A stretch of 64,000 nucleotides of DNA, taken from Prevotella sp. GTDB lineage: Bacteria; Bacteroidota; Bacteroidia; Bacteroidales; Bacteroidaceae. The position numbers were made by a program, and so were the translations under genes. Positions 51,839-60,358 of this stretch are shown piece by piece. How positions within the stretch are numbered: position 1 is the stretch's first letter; the number at the start of each line of letters is the position of its first letter. The notes beneath the pieces were generated by a model. That model ran no database searches. It saw nothing but the letters and a program-made list of their open reading frames with translations, and was not told where the DNA came from. Location of the stretch: assembly GCA_017460515.1 (NCBI GenBank), contig JAFUAY010000032.1:1-64000 (forward strand), given 5' to 3'.

Positions 51839-53425
51839 ATGAAACTGAACGACATATTTAGCGGTAATTACAATGCCGCAGAATGGGAGCAGAAAGGTTA
51901 TGAGCTCCCCAAATTCGACATCAAGGCCCTTCGCGAGAAGACAGCTAAGGAACCCACATGGGTACACTTCGGCGGAGGCAACATCTTCCGCGCTTTCCCC
52001 GCCGCCATCCTCAACGATGCCCTGAACACGGGCAAGTATGATCGTGGTGTCATCGTAGCTGAGACCTTCGACTTCGAAGTCATCGACAAGGCCTACGCAC
52101 CCTACAACAACCTGTCACTCTGTGTCAATCTCTGCTCCGACGGCTCTATCGAGAAGAAGGTGATAGCATCCGTAACCGAAGCTTTAAAAGCAGATTCACA
52201 ATTTGCTGACTGGCAGCGCCTTATCGAAATATTTAAGAATCCCTCTTTGCAGATGATTTCTTTCACCATCACGGAGAAAGGCTACACCTATAACGAGGCC
52301 GACCTGGCTCGCGGACTGAAGCCTCTATTCGCTATGGGAAAGGTTTGCGCACTGCTTCTGGAGCGCTACAATGCCGGACAGCTGCCCCTCACCGTTCAGT
52401 CTATGGACAACTGCTCGCACAATGGCGACAAGGTGAAGGCAGGCATCTTTGCCTATGCCGAGCGCTGGGTCAGCGACGGACTCGTTCCCGCTGCCTTCCT
52501 CGACTACCTCAAGGACGAGAAGAAGGTGACCTTCCCCTGGTCTATGATTGACAAGATCACCCCTCGTCCCCACGAGAAGGTGAAGGAGTTGCTTGCTGCC
52601 GATGGCTTCGAGGACAACAACTATATCGAGACAGAGAAGCACACCTTCACAGCCCCCTTCGTCAACGCTGAGGAAGTGCAGTACCTCGTCATTGAGGACA
52701 ACTACACCAACGGACGCCCCCCACTCGACCTGGGCGGTGCGCTCTATACCACCCGTGAGACTGTCGACAAGGTAGAGACCATGAAGGTCACCACCTGTCT
52801 GAACCCCCTCCATACCGCCATGTCTATCTATGGCTGCATGCTCGACTACACCCTTATCTCTGCCGAGATGAAAGACGACGACCTGCGCAGTTTCATACAG
52901 AAGATTGGCTATATCGAGGCTATGCCCGTGGTAGTCGATCCCGGTGTGCTGAACCCCTACGAGTTCATTGGCGACGTCATCAACCGTCGTCTGCCCAACC
53001 CCTTCATGCCCGATGCACCCCAGCGCATTGCTATGGACACCTCTCAGAAGCTGCCCATCCGCTTCGGTGAGACTCTGAAGAAGTACTGTGCCCGTGGTCT
53101 CGACAAGTCGAACCTCGTGCTCATCCCCCTCACCCTCGCTGGCTATGCACGCTACCTGAAGGGACTCAAGGACGACCTTACCACCTTCGAGCCTTCACCT
53201 GACCCCATGCTTGCTGAGCTGCAGGCCATCGTTGCTCCCCTCGAAATCGGCAAGCCCGATCAGGACTGGAGCTGCCTGAAGACGCTCTACAGCCGCAAGG
53301 ACGTCTTTGGTATCGACCTCTACGAGGCTGGCCTGGGCACTCAGATTGAGGGCATGGTGAAAGAGCTTTATGCCGGCAAGGGTGCCGTTCGTGCCACGTT
53401 GCATAAGTATGTCTCTGCCCGATAG
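51839..53425 (+). CDS. uxuB: Fructuronate reductase (mannitol dehydrogenase family)
   Basis: This 528-residue NAD-dependent enzyme reduces D-fructuronate to D-mannonate, the substrate of the UxuA encoded upstream. The nucleotide-binding region starts WVHFGGGNIFRAFPAA (about 41-56), and the catalytic region has DNCSHNGDKV, DKITPRP and the family Lys in that block. The C-terminal domain (from about 300) carries CLNPLHTAMSIYGCMLDY. A tagaturonate reductase (UxaB) is a close alternative; the uxuA neighbour favours UxuB. A terminator follows at 53487-53517. Confidence 0.9.
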   Translation: MKLNDIFSGNYNAAEWEQKGYELPKFDIKALREKTAKEPTWVHFGGGNIFRAFPAAILNDALNTGKYDRGVIVAETFDFEVIDKAYAPYNNLSLCVNLCSDGSIEKKVIASVTEALKADSQFADWQRLIEIFKNPSLQMISFTITEKGYTYNEADLARGLKPLFAMGKVCALLLERYNAGQLPLTVQSMDNCSHNGDKVKAGIFAYAERWVSDGLVPAAFLDYLKDEKKVTFPWSMIDKITPRPHEKVKELLAADGFEDNNYIETEKHTFTAPFVNAEEVQYLVIEDNYTNGRPPLDLGGALYTTRETVDKVETMKVTTCLNPLHTAMSIYGCMLDYTLISAEMKDDDLRSFIQKIGYIEAMPVVVDPGVLNPYEFIGDVINRRLPNPFMPDAPQRIAMDTSQKLPIRFGETLKKYCARGLDKSNLVLIPLTLAGYARYLKGLKDDLTTFEPSPDPMLAELQAIVAPLEIGKPDQDWSCLKTLYSRKDVFGIDLYEAGLGTQIEGMVKELYAGKGAVRATLHKYVSAR

Positions 53426-53486
53426 ACCATCTATATGAAAAAATAGACCATCTATTTTAAAAACTTCATAAAGCATTTCAATGATT

Positions 53487-53517
53487 CGCTCCGGGTGTTG
53501 TGAAAACACTCGGAGCG
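53487..53517 (+). terminator. uxuB terminator
   Basis: CGCTCCG pairs with CGGAGCG, extended by GTGTT/AACAC, followed by TTTCTTT. Confidence 0.85.
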
Positions 53518-53537
53518 TTTCTTTAGCTCCATACAGA

Positions 53538-53713
53538 TCAATCAATAGGCTTTTGAGTTGTAATCAATATGTTTTCACGTCGTAATCATAAGGCTTTTGC
53601 ATCGTAATCATAAGGCTTTTGCATCGTAATCATAAGGCTTTTGCATCGTAATCATAAGGCTTTTGCATCGTAATATCAAAGTAACTGGATCGTAATCTCA
53701 AAGCAACTGGATC
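53538..53713. repeat. Tandem array D, eight 22-bp units
   Basis: Units start at 53538, 53560, 53582, 53604, 53626, 53648, 53670 and 53692. Units three to six are nearly identical (GTAATCATAAGGCTTTTGCATC); the last two switch to GTAATnTCAAAGnAACTGGATC while keeping the 22-bp frame. Each unit divides into 11-mers that open with GTAAT and GCTTTT or GTAACT. Non-coding by period. Confidence 0.95.
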
Positions 53714-53761
53714 ACAGTATGTAACCATCTCTTTCATTTTTCATCTTTCATCTATCATCTT

Positions 53762-53914
53762 TCAATCATCTGAGCAAAACATAGTTTTTCTCATAGCAAA
53801 GCCTAGTTTTGCCCATAGCAAAACTAGGCTTTGCTCCCTGAGAACCTGTGCACTCGCACCAACACATACGGCGACGAGAACGAGCAGTGCGGTGACAATA
53901 GCTCTTTTATTCAT
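53762..53914 (-). pseudogene. Signal-peptide stub of a secreted protein, running into array C
   Basis: The frame encodes 50 residues. The first 23 (MNKRAIVTALLVLVAVCVGA, then SAQ) are a complete signal peptide with a standard cleavage site. The rest (VLREQSLVLLWAKLGFAM and on) is simply the translation of array C and ends soon after. A -7 box lies about 107 bp upstream (54021-54028). It looks like the 5-prime end of an exported protein whose body has been lost and replaced by 22-bp repeats; an expressed small secreted peptide is less likely. Confidence 0.6.
53774..53839. repeat. Tandem array C, three 22-bp units
   Basis: Units start at 53774, 53796 and 53818. The core of unit 2 (GCAAAGCCTAGTTTTGC) is the exact reverse complement of the core of unit 3 (GCAAAACTAGGCTTTGC), which is identical to the core of unit 2 of array A, 52 kb away. 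Confidence 0.92.
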
Positions 53915-53950
53915 ATTTATTTCTCTGTTGGTCATTTACTTTTTTGAAAA

Positions 53951-53979
53951 GTAGTCCCCGTCATCACGACGGGAACTAC
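53951..53979 (-). terminator. Hairpin downstream of the crp-like gene
   Basis: GTAGT-CCCGTC and GACGGG-ACTAC arms with a 4-nt loop; the minus strand continues TTTTCAAAAAAG. It may terminate the crp-like transcript or sit in the leader of the stub gene. Confidence 0.55.
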
Positions 53980-54020
53980 CAGAATTAAAACGAGAGAGTC
54001 TTTATGAAAAAACTCGCGTG

Positions 54021-54028
54021 CAAAGGTA
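54021..54028 (-). promoter_or_regulatory. -7 box upstream of the signal-peptide stub
   Basis: TACCTTTG on the minus strand; suggests that the stub was once an independently transcribed gene. Confidence 0.5.
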
Positions 54029-54128
54029 TGGAAAAAGAAAGGAACGACGAAGGGAGATAAGCGGAAGGTGGATGCCGAGGGCGAAAGTCTTTACTTTGGT
54101 AAAGGACTTGGAACAGCAGGCACTCAGA

Positions 54129-54701
54129 TTACCGCCCGAAGGTAATGTCACGCCGTATCATTGAAATGGTCTTTGGACTGATGTTGAGAAACGAGGCGAT
54201 AACGTTGAGGGGCAGATGCTCAACAATTCCAGGACAGCGGCGCATCAACAGCTCGTAGCGTTCGCGTGGTGTGGTTCGATGGAAGTCAAGATACCGGGCA
54301 CGGGCCTGGTTGAGCAGGTGCTCGCCAATGATGCTGCGAAGCTCCATCGTGTCCGTATTCCGATAGTAGAAACACATCAGTTGTTCACCGCTAATCCTAT
54401 GTACACGGCTGGGCATCATCGCCTCGATGGTGGTCTTAGACGGTTGGCGGTCAAGGCAGCTGGGATAGTCGCCCACGAACTCCCCCGCAAACGAGAACCA
54501 CGTGATGTGCTCGTGCCTGTCACTGATGCCCCTTGTCACATACTTGAAGCAGCCCTCCACCACAAAGCCAAACCACTGTGACGGTTGACCCTCGCACTCT
54601 ATCTGCTCGCCTTTCTGGTACTGCACACTTTGGCCTTCCTGCTCGCAAAAGACGCGTAGCTGCTTCACGTCAATGGTATTGATTCCGAATTTCTGTTCCA
54701 T
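54129..54701 (-). CDS. Crp/Fnr-family transcription regulator
   Basis: A 190-residue protein with an N-terminal cyclic-nucleotide-binding-like domain (about 15-120; YQKGEQIECEGQPSQWFGFVVEGCFKY) and a C-terminal winged helix (LPLNVIASFLNISPKTISMIRR, about 163-184). The phosphate-binding cassette of true cAMP receptors (RxSA) is not seen, so cAMP is unlikely to be the ligand, and there is no Fnr-type Cys cluster. Target unknown. The leader of over 250 nt (promoter box 54983-54990) holds a possible 39-codon frame. Confidence 0.88.
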   Translation of the reverse strand: MEQKFGINTIDVKQLRVFCEQEGQSVQYQKGEQIECEGQPSQWFGFVVEGCFKYVTRGISDRHEHITWFSFAGEFVGDYPSCLDRQPSKTTIEAMMPSRVHRISGEQLMCFYYRNTDTMELRSIIGEHLLNQARARYLDFHRTTPRERYELLMRRCPGIVEHLPLNVIASFLNISPKTISMIRRDITFGR

Positions 54702-54764
54702 ATTCTAATTTCTGTTCCTATTAATATATACACTCAAATTGCGAAAAGATGACGTCCATTGGCG

Positions 54765-54884
54765 TTAATTCTTCTTAATCACGGGCATAAAGAAGACGCG
54801 GTGCTGATTCCGCATCCAGTCCAGAGGCATCGCCAAACGCCGTTCTCCCAGATAAAGTATCAGCCCGCGCCGAAACGCGAGCAT
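54765..54884 (-). CDS. Possible 39-residue basic leader ORF before the crp-like gene
   Basis: The frame reads MLAFRRGLILYLGERRLAMP and continues to FFMPVIKKN before the stop. It is Arg-rich with hydrophobic patches, lies between the -7 box at 54983 and the crp-like start at 54701, and its stop is 63 bp before that start. It could be a leader peptide or chance. No family recognised. Confidence 0.3.
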   Translation of the reverse strand: MLAFRRGLILYLGERRLAMPLDWMRNQHRVFFMPVIKKN

Positions 54885-54982
54885 CAACTTTTTTCTTCTC
54901 GGGAGATTATTTTGGCGAAATTCCTGGACTGAGAATCAAAAAGTCAACGCAACCTTCTTATGTCGTTTTGTCTATGTGGGTG

Positions 54983-54990
54983 CAAAGTTA
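54983..54990 (-). promoter_or_regulatory. -7 box upstream of the crp-like gene
   Basis: TAACTTTG on the minus strand, about 280 bp before the crp-like start. No TTTG at the usual spacing. Confidence 0.45.
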
Positions 54991-55125
54991 CTTCATTTTT
55001 TTGAAACGCCATTCGTTTTGGCGTTAAAAGTACAAAAAGAAATGTACGGAGTCACTATTTCAAAAAAGTTAAATCTACGACGTGGATTTAACGTTCAACG
55101 TCGATGATTTAACACCTCGTCAGAT

Positions 55126-57692
55126 TCAAAGTCTGTTCTTCTCGGCATTTCCGGCACCAGTACCCTTATACTTCGACGGAGTAACATTGAAGCGGTAGCG
55201 CAGGGAGAGCTGGATGCAACGGGAGTCGTTGTCCTCTGTCTTGCGGTACATCATCCTATTGCTGTAGAGCAAGACATGGTTGATGCCGCCATTAAAGAGA
55301 TCATTTCCTGTCAATTTGACATTGAGACGGTGCTGGAAGAAGTCTTTACTGACACTAAGCGAGAGCATGGGATTGGTGCAGTCAACCCAAATGTTTGAGC
55401 CTGTATTGCCGTGAGTGTGCATGTTGAAGTCGGCCTGTATGAGCCAGTCGTGAGGCAGCGACACTATGTTACCCAGTTGTAGGGTCAGCATCGGATGGCT
55501 GAAACTCTTCTCCTGACCATTGAACAATGACTTGAACCAAGGTTTCATCAGCGACACGTTGTATTGTGGCGTCCACGTTATCCTGTCGCTTAATTTGACG
55601 TTCTTTTGTGCGCCCAAAGTAACAGTGAGCCAGTCGGCATGATCATAGTTCAGGTAAGTCACAAAATTCACCTTTGAATCCTCTTCCAAACTGCCCGCCG
55701 TATAAAGGATAGGATCAACACAATGGGAGAAGTTGGTCATCAGGTAGAGCCACTTCCACATCACCATTGCATTCAGGTTGTGGTACTTGATAGGCTTCAG
55801 ATAGGGATTGCCCGTCTGTTGATTCAAACGATTCTCATATATGACATCGCTACTTAACTGCCAATATGAAGGACGTGTTGTCCGCTTTGCGTAGCTGAAA
55901 GAAAGCTGGAGATTCTTTGCTGACGTAGAAACAGAAAAGGACGGGAAGAAGTCATCGTAGGTACGGCACTGCTCATCACGACGAAGTCCATCAACAAAGT
56001 ATTCTGACTCTACATGCTCATAGCGCAGCCCTGCCGACACCTGAAAACGTCCTAACTTTTGGCGCAGTTCAACAAAGGGAGCAATGTTGCTTTCGTGCTG
56101 TTCGTTGTTGCTGTTGGCAATGTATCCTTCCAGATTGTCAAATCTGCTTTTCCAACGCGTATTGGTATACTCCTCGCCCACCTCAATTTGTCCTTTCCAC
56201 AGTGGATGCGTGACAAAGAGTTTCTCAGCAAACATCTTACTACGTGTCTGATTCTCAGTATTCACGTCGCGGTCATCATACTCGGTACTAAGCTCTTGTT
56301 GCTGGTTGCGACTCAATTGTTTGCGAGAAGTATAGTCAGCATTAAAATCGATGCTGAGTTGACCCACTTTGCCTATGTAGTAGAGATTAATCTGATGGTT
56401 GGGGGTGTTCTTGTCATGCCGAACGTTGTTGTTCTGTAGATGCTCGTATAGCTTTCCGTCAGCCAGTAAATCATCATCATACTCGCTGTGAGTCTTCACG
56501 TAGTCGTAAGTATTCTGATAGAATCCGCCGAAAGAGTGTTTATCGTTGATCTGGTAGTTGAAACCGAAGCGTCCTTCTAAAAAGGGATTACGTACATTAT
56601 TCTTCTGCTTATTGTTAGTTACCCACAGTGTATCGGCAAAGACAGTCTGTTCAAACTCGCCACGACCCATCGTTTGTTGTAGGCACCAAAGAGGTTGGCG
56701 AAAAGCTCCAGTCCGCCCGTCCGATAGGTCAGATTGATGCGCTCGTTATTGGCATAGCCACGTCCACTGCGAGACCACGATGACTGCTCCACGCCCAGAC
56801 CTTCGCCTGCTGCCCGTTTGGTGCGGATAATGATGACAGCATTAACCGAAGCATCATAGCGAGCACCTGGATTCTGGATGACCTCGACACTGCGGATAAA
56901 GTCCGACTGTATGTTTCTCAGCTCGTTCAGGTCGGTCAGCTTGCGATTGTTCAGATAGATAAGCGGAGTCCCTTTGCCTAAGATTTCATAACCTTCGCCT
57001 CGCTTAGCAATCATAGGAACACGTGTAAGCACATCCTCGGCAGTACCCATCCGTTCCATCACTGTTCCTTCCACATTCATCATCAGTGAATTACCTTGCA
57101 ATACGACCTTGGGGCGTTCACCTTGTACAACCACACCATTCAAGGTATAGTTATCTGGCTTCATTCTGATTGTTCCCAACACAGACTTTTCACACAGCCG
57201 ATAAATAGTCTTGTAGCCCACGTAAGAGAAACGGACAAGCACTCGATTTTGCTCGTATGGAACAGCGAAATAGCCGCTCTCGTTACTAACGCCGCCACTG
57301 AGCAGTGTGGAGTCGGCAGGATTAAGGATAGCAACATTGGCGTATGCCACGGGCTGCCCCTGTTCATCAATGATGGTCCCTGTCAAGTGGCGGTCGGTCT
57401 TATGGATACACTCCACGTAAATCTCGTTTGTTCCGCTTTTGACTACTCTGACAGGATAGAAACCTACTATCTGATCTAAGGCTTCGGGGATGGACTTGTT
57501 TTGAATATGGGTTGTTACCCTGAAGTCTTCAAGTTCATTATATATAAACGTGATGTCGTAATTGGTGGTTTGTGTCTGAATGTATTTCAAGGCATCAGAA
57601 AGGGTAACATCTTGAAAGTTGCGGGTAATTTTCTGCGCGTTTGCTGCTGATGCTATGGTGCACAATAATAGTATGAATGATAGTCTGTTCAT
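55126..57692 (-). pseudogene. Frameshifted outer-membrane receptor (STN, carboxypeptidase-like, plug and barrel domains)
   Basis: Two overlapping frames make up one receptor of about 855 codons. The first (57692 to 56619) has a signal peptide (ending ANAQ), an STN domain (about 20-95, NFQDVTLSDALKYIQTQT), a CarboxypepD_reg-like domain (about 105-180), and a plug with RGEGYEILGKGTPLIYLNNRKL. The second (from 56670 to 55126) is the C-terminal barrel (OMP_b-brl_3 type, for example FGGFYQNTYDYVKTHSEYDDD). Frame is lost near 56665-56690 after LFGAYNKR. A one-base indel would restore it. The receptor belongs to the ECF sigma/anti-sigma genes just upstream, so the cell-surface signalling unit may be broken, unless the shift is a sequencing error. 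Confidence 0.82.
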
Positions 57693-57707
57693 AATTGTTT
57701 GAGTGTA

Positions 57708-58379
57708 TTAGCAGTCCTTGGCTGGGATAGCCGTGGTTTTTATGAATAAGGTATCATTCTCTGATTGAATCTGTATCCACTCAAAGTTGTTCATCATCTC
57801 TACAACCTTCTCGAGTGTGTACTCAGGCTTCCAGCGGTAGAACAGACGCAGACGGGGCGCATCTTCGTTCTGATAAACCACTTTAACGTTGTAGCGATTG
57901 GATACATCCTGGAATATCTCGCCTAATGGCACGTTATCGTAAAGCTTTGGCTCTGTTGATATCGTATCAGTCTCTGCCGTTTGATGGCGAGTGGTTGAAA
58001 TACGCGTCTTCTGTGCAGGGGATTGCAAATCAGCAGCACCACTGTTTACACCAACGTGACGAGATATGTGGATAGCTGCCAAAGTTATGCCAGAAAGCAT
58101 GAGGACACCAATAAACACAGCAGCGATTTTGCGAAGTGAAGACTGAATAGTGATATGTGACGAATGAGGCTGTACAGGAGAAAGGCGTTGCCATTCTACA
58201 TCAATCATCTCGTCGGTGATATCATTTTCGGCATGGGTTGCATTGATGGCACTCTGTGTTTTCGACATCAGCGTGTAGAGCTCACGACATTCTTTGTCGG
58301 CAAGTATTTCCTGCCACTCTTCATCCGTGTAGAGCTGAGGTTGCTCCATCATCTGGAAAAATAGATTGGTCTTGTTCAT
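57708..58379 (-). CDS. FecR-like anti-sigma factor with DUF4974-type C-terminus
   Basis: A 223-residue single-pass protein. The cytoplasmic N-terminus (about 1-85) should bind the ECF sigma factor. One membrane helix (IAAVFIGVLMLSGITLAAIHI, about 88-108) follows, then a periplasmic segment whose C-terminal part (DNVPLGEIFQDVSNRYNVKVVYQ, about 150-222) matches the DUF4974/STN-like domain of Bacteroidota anti-sigma factors. The FecR core domain is largely missing, so it is shorter than usual (about 300-350). Its start overlaps the sigma gene by 4 nt, and the receptor gene follows 15 bp on. Confidence 0.85.
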   Translation of the reverse strand: MNKTNLFFQMMEQPQLYTDEEWQEILADKECRELYTLMSKTQSAINATHAENDITDEMIDVEWQRLSPVQPHSSHITIQSSLRKIAAVFIGVLMLSGITLAAIHISRHVGVNSGAADLQSPAQKTRISTTRHQTAETDTISTEPKLYDNVPLGEIFQDVSNRYNVKVVYQNEDAPRLRLFYRWKPEYTLEKVVEMMNNFEWIQIQSENDTLFIKTTAIPAKDC

Positions 58380-58876
58380 ACGCTCATTAGTTTCTTTAGT
58401 TGTGTACGTAATTGATCAAGCGCACGGCGCAGATGCTTATAGACAGTGGTTTCGCTAACACCTTGGTGCTGGGCAATCTCCTTAAAGGTTACTCCATCGC
58501 GATAGTGCTGGATGATGATGTCCTGGTAGACGGGCGGATCGAGTTGAGCAATGCCTTTTTGCAAGGCTTTCAGCTCTTCATCGAGTTGTTTCGCTGGTAG
58601 GATAGTAGTGTCGATGTCAAGAATATAGAGATGTTCCACACGTTCTTGAATTTTTCGGCTACGTATCACGTTCAAGCATCGATTTTGTACGCATGTAAGC
58701 AGATAATGCTCGGCTGTTTCTTCCCGGAGATCTTTTGGATCATCGAGTAGACGGGCGAAGATGTCGTGCACTACATCCTTGCTCTCTGCATCGTCGTGAA
58801 GAAGTATGGTGGCCTGCCGATACATCTGACGGTAATGCTGGCGAAACAGCTGTTCGAGTTTTCTTTGATCTGTCAT
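58376..58876 (-). CDS. ECF sigma factor
   Basis: A 166-residue extracytoplasmic-function sigma factor. Region 2 (about 5-75) has QLFRQHYRQMYRQATILLHDDAESKDVVHDIF, and region 4 (about 108-160) has LDPPVYQDIIIQHYRDGVTFKEIAQHQGVSETTVYKHLRRAL. The start is Met at 58876; an earlier Met at 58891 is less likely. Its stop overlaps the anti-sigma start (ATGA). With the anti-sigma and receptor it forms a Fec-type surface signalling set that normally switches on receptor genes when a ligand binds. Confidence 0.93.
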   Translation of the reverse strand: MTDQRKLEQLFRQHYRQMYRQATILLHDDAESKDVVHDIFARLLDDPKDLREETAEHYLLTCVQNRCLNVIRSRKIQERVEHLYILDIDTTILPAKQLDEELKALQKGIAQLDPPVYQDIIIQHYRDGVTFKEIAQHQGVSETTVYKHLRRALDQLRTQLKKLMSV

Positions 58877-58985
58877 ACACTTATAATACACACGAAAACC
58901 GATTTACTAAACCCCTAAAGGCATTTTTTTTGCTAAGTTATTAATTTGACATTAGTACGGGCTGTCGTAGTCCTTGTTACGGCGA

Positions 58986-58993
58986 CAAAGATA
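58986..58993 (-). promoter_or_regulatory. -7 box for the ECF sigma operon
   Basis: TATCTTTG on the minus strand, about 110 bp before the sigma start. Housekeeping-type rather than an ECF promoter. Confidence 0.5.
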
Positions 58994-59192
58994 CATTTTT
59001 CAGGCAAATATCGTGCGGTTGTGGCGTAAATTATACGAAAAGCAGGAGAAGATGCGCCGTTTTTGCTATCTTCGCCCGTCATAAGATTACTATTTCAGCT
59101 CAAAACGTGGTGTCGCAGCGAATCAGCATGTCGTAACGCCCACGGGCCGTAGGACAGACAGCGAGTCAAGCGAGCGGGTTTTGGCAAAAAAA

Positions 59193-59224
59193 TTTGCGCC
59201 GCTCAGATATTCTTAGTATCTTTG
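59193..59224 (+). promoter_or_regulatory. Promoter of the Rid-like gene
   Basis: TTTG (59193-59196), 20-nt spacer and TATCTTTG (59217-59224): full consensus. It places the start at ATG 59249. Confidence 0.82.
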
Positions 59225-59248
59225 CCCGCAATTTGGAAAAAGAAGCAA

Positions 59249-60358
59249 ATGAATAAAACATTGGACTTGAATCATGCACGCGTCGAGATCTTTGGATTTG
59301 AAGGCGGAGGCGACGTGAATGAATATCATGTGATGATACACGCTGAAGGGCGTCAGCGCACCTTCCAACAGCAGATGGATGCCGTGCTCGACGCGTTCCA
59401 CCATATCCTGAACGATGAACTGAAGGGGGCAACGGCTGTCTTCAAGCGATACTTCCTGAGCGATGCGGCTAACCAGGCCGACGATGTGCTGATGGCTGAC
59501 ACGAGCGACTGTGCCAAGAGCATCATCGAACAGGCACCTCTCGACGGGTCGAAGATTGGACTGTGGGCATACCTTATGACGGGTGTCAGCACACAACTGC
59601 TGCCCAGCGGACTCTACGAGGTGCGTCAGGCTGGCTACCGCCACCTCTGGAACGGTAGTGCACACAACACCGCAACAAACTCGGAATACCAGACACGACT
59701 GCTCTTCAACGAGTATATCATGCAATTGACGCAGGAGGGATGCACACTGAAAGACAACTGCATACGCACCTGGCTCTTCGTCAACGATGTAGACGTGAAC
59801 TACGGAGGCGTAGTGAGAGCGCGCAACCAGGTGTTCTTCACCCAGGGACTGACGGAACAGACGCACTTCATTGCCTCAACAGGCATCGGAGGCAGACAGC
59901 AGGACCCACAGGTAATGACACAGATGGACAACTACGCCATCGACGGCATACAGCCCGAACAGGTGCACTACCTCTACGCCCCTACCCACCTGAACCGCAC
60001 CAGCGATTATGGCGTCAGCTTTGAGCGAGGCACATATGTTGACTTTGATGACCGCAGGCTGGTGATGATCTCAGGCACCGCCAGCATCAACAACAAGGGA
60101 CAGATAGAGCACCCGAAGGATGTGGTGAAACAGGCCCATCGGATGTGGGAGAACGTAGCGGCGCTGCTCAGTGAGGCAGACTGCAGCTACGAGGATGTGG
60201 GTATCATGATTGTATACCTGCGCGATGTGGCTGACTATGAAACGGTCAGCGAACTCTACAAGAACCGTTTCCCCGGTAAGCCCTATATTATCGTTCATGC
60301 TCCTGTCTGCCGCGCCGGCTGGCTCATCGAGATGGAATGTATGGCTATCAGGAAATAG
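59249..60358 (+). CDS. Rid/YjgF-related protein, chorismatase-like layout
   Basis: A 369-residue cytosolic protein. The C-terminal part (about 235-369; GTASINNKGQIEHPKDVVKQAHRMWENVAALL, then RFPGKPYIIVHAPVCRAGWLIEMECMAI) is a RidA/YjgF domain with the expected Arg and Glu at its end. The N-terminal half is longer than in true Rid proteins and has VEIFGFEGGGDVNEYHVMI. Two-domain proteins of this size occur among chorismatases (FkbO, Hyg5, XanB2), which hydrolyse chorismate; that activity is a hypothesis. Bacteroidales genomes commonly carry this gene as I recall. It overlaps the convergent sigma gene by 11 bp. Confidence 0.75.
   Translation: MNKTLDLNHARVEIFGFEGGGDVNEYHVMIHAEGRQRTFQQQMDAVLDAFHHILNDELKGATAVFKRYFLSDAANQADDVLMADTSDCAKSIIEQAPLDGSKIGLWAYLMTGVSTQLLPSGLYEVRQAGYRHLWNGSAHNTATNSEYQTRLLFNEYIMQLTQEGCTLKDNCIRTWLFVNDVDVNYGGVVRARNQVFFTQGLTEQTHFIASTGIGGRQQDPQVMTQMDNYAIDGIQPEQVHYLYAPTHLNRTSDYGVSFERGTYVDFDDRRLVMISGTASINNKGQIEHPKDVVKQAHRMWENVAALLSEADCSYEDVGIMIVYLRDVADYETVSELYKNRFPGKPYIIVHAPVCRAGWLIEMECMAIRK

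Larger units (their letters stand above)
53426..54128. other. Repeat-rich convergent gap between uxuB and the crp-like gene
   Basis: The gap holds the uxuB terminator (53487-53517), array D (53538-53713), a TCATCTTTCAT-rich stretch (about 53725-53770), array C (53774-53839), a signal-peptide stub gene (53762-53914), a hairpin (53951-53979) and a -7 box (54021-54028). It looks like a decayed region enriched in small repeats. Confidence 0.7.
54702..55125. other. Leader region of the crp-like gene and degenerate repeats
   Basis: Contains a -7 box (54983-54990), a small basic frame (54765-54884), AACGCC/GGCGTT inverted arms near 55005-55026, and a run at 55068-55113 with GTTAAATC, then GATTTAAC twice 21 bp apart, and GACGT/ACGTC. 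The last may be a worn relative of the 22-bp arrays. No other gene is seen. Confidence 0.5.
58877..59248. other. Divergent intergenic region, ECF sigma and Rid-like genes
   Basis: Holds the minus-strand -7 box (58986-58993) and the plus-strand promoter (59193-59224). The rest shows no gene, repeat or RNA that I recognise. Confidence 0.6.

Noticed and set aside
53538-53713. CRISPR array
   Set aside because: Units are 22 bp without unique spacers between identical repeats, and no cas genes are near.
56619-56690. Programmed ribosomal frameshift
   Set aside because: No canonical slippery heptamer or downstream structure is seen; an indel or sequencing error explains the break more simply.
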